Assembly (NCBI GenBank): GCA_036961345.1
Contig: JBALVT010000211.1
Coordinates: forward strand, 1-7,012
From: JBALVT01 sp036961345
GTDB taxonomy: Bacteria > Pseudomonadota > Gammaproteobacteria > Pseudomonadales > Halieaceae
Length of the DNA stretch: 7,012 nucleotides
Direction of reading: 5' to 3'
Below the pieces are notes generated by a model. It had not been told where the DNA came from and did not search any database. It was given only the letters and a program-made list of their open reading frames with translations. Positions 6,116-7,012 of the stretch are shown piece after piece. Both the position numbers and the translations under genes were made by a program. Positions within the stretch are counted from its first letter, which is position 1; every line of letters begins with the position of its first letter.

Positions 6116-7012
6116 GGAAGAAGTGATAGCCTGACGCCCCAGCCAGGGTAACGCGGTTATATTTACCACTCCATAAACCGTGCCAACCACCAGCGCCGCC
6201 GATTCAAAACCCGCGAAATACCCAGCAAAAATAACACTGAATAGGCCGATCAACCGCAACAGCTCCCACCACAAAAGTGCATCTGAGTCATGCATCTCAA
6301 GCCACAAGGCAGTCGTTACAGTGGTTGCAAACATCAGCCCCCAGAGGATCACCCCCGCCATATGCGGTAAAGGCCCGCCCTGCATATAGCCAAGCAAACC
6401 ACCCACGGCCAGTAGCTGGGCAAAGCAATACCAACTCACCGCCGGGTTTATCTTCGGGTCGTACTTTTTAAAGGAATCCAGATCGTTTTTCCGCCTTGGA
6501 AAACGGTGTGATACATCCTCAGGCCGCCAGCCGGTGCGGGCGTACCAGACCCGAAACTTATCTTTCCAGCGAGCGGTATTCCAGCTATCCCTGGCCATAT
6601 CAAAATATATATGCGTAATGGCCCGCGCGGGATTCCAACTGCGCAGCGGCCCGCGGATACCGTAAATACAGGGCGCCTCGCTTAGCTCCTCCTGAAATGT
6701 ACCGAACAGGCGATCCCAGAGTATAAACACACCGCCATAATTCCGATCCAGATAGAGATCATTCTGGGCGTGATGCACACGATGGTTGGATGGCGTTACA
6801 AATACTTTCTCGTACCAGCCCAATTTCGGCACATGTTCCGTGTGCACCCAAAACTGGTAAATGAGGTTCAGCGAGCCCACTGTTACCACTACCTCCGCAG
6901 GTATGCCAAGCAAATACATTGGAATATAAAACACCCAGCCAAATAGGAAGCCAGTGCTGGTCTGGCGCAACGCCGTTGTCAGGTTGTAGTCTTCACTTTG
7001 GTGGTGGGCCAC
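6092..7012 (-). CDS. Membrane fatty acid hydroxylase/sterol desaturase superfamily protein, AGMO-like (5'-truncated by window)
   Basis: The visible 307 codons, stop included, are the C-terminal part of an integral membrane di-iron oxygenase; the true start lies beyond position 7012. The first visible codon is GTG inside the motif (HxVA)HHQSEDYN, so it should not be taken as the start. The histidine clusters of the superfamily follow: H3-H4, H57-T-E-H60 and H77-R-V-H-H81 (numbering from the edge). The HHQSEDYNLTTALRQ stretch and the spacing match the alkylglycerol monooxygenase (AGMO/TMEM195) branch, whose animal member cleaves ether lipids using tetrahydrobiopterin. Bacterial substrates are mostly unknown. 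After a soluble stretch (about 105-188), four more hydrophobic segments (about 191-210, 215-238, 246-268, 270-290) form a C-terminal membrane domain. At least one iron-ligand cluster lies outside the window. Confidence 0.9.
   Translation of the reverse strand: MAHHQSEDYNLTTALRQTSTGFLFGWVFYIPMYLLGIPAEVVVTVGSLNLIYQFWVHTEHVPKLGWYEKVFVTPSNHRVHHAQNDLYLDRNYGGVFILWDRLFGTFQEELSEAPCIYGIRGPLRSWNPARAITHIYFDMARDSWNTARWKDKFRVWYARTGWRPEDVSHRFPRRKNDLDSFKKYDPKINPAVSWYCFAQLLAVGGLLGYMQGGPLPHMAGVILWGLMFATTVTTALWLEMHDSDALLWWELLRLIGLFSVIFAGYFAGFESAALVVGTVYGVVNITALPWLGRQAITSSKMQSVTP

Overview
The window reads as an ordinary chromosomal segment of a gammaproteobacterium, probably a free-living marine type. The signs are a translationally overlapped birA-coaX pair, a clear YaeQ protein, a KefB/KefC-type antiporter and compact gene spacing. 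A Cellvibrionales-like host would fit, but that assignment is inference from gene content alone. No RNA gene, insertion sequence, CRISPR array, phage gene or plasmid function was found.

Layout. Positions 1-94 hold no supportable gene. A small VanZ-family membrane protein (95-466, +) converges on the cofactor operon birA-coaX (2244 to 524, - strand; biotin protein ligase/repressor, then type III pantothenate kinase). A divergent intergenic region (2245-2388) separates birA from a co-directional run of five + strand genes. These are an NTF2/SnoaL-like protein (2389-2916), a four-helix small membrane protein (2931-3281), a CPA2 cation/proton antiporter with a C-terminal Rossmann domain (3336-4907), a secreted glycine-rich protein with a VirB10/TrbI-like beta region (4968-5528) and YaeQ (5547-6086). 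The run ends five bases from the stop of a convergent, truncated membrane di-iron hydroxylase related to alkylglycerol monooxygenase (6092-7012, -).

How the genes fit together. BirA attaches biotin to the acetyl-CoA carboxylase carrier protein and CoaX starts CoA synthesis, so the minus-strand operon serves acyl/acetyl-CoA metabolism. The five + genes have gaps of 14, 54, 60 and 18 bases and could be partly co-transcribed, but their products suggest no single pathway. The NTF2-like gene and its 4-TM partner are the tightest uncharacterised pair.

I did not find convincing evidence for a new multi-gene system. The points most worth a second look are the NTF2-like/4-TM pair, the antiporter that lacks the Kef regulatory loop and partner genes, the secreted VirB10-like protein, the AGMO-like hydroxylase, and the hairpins placed on stop codons at the two convergent gene junctions.
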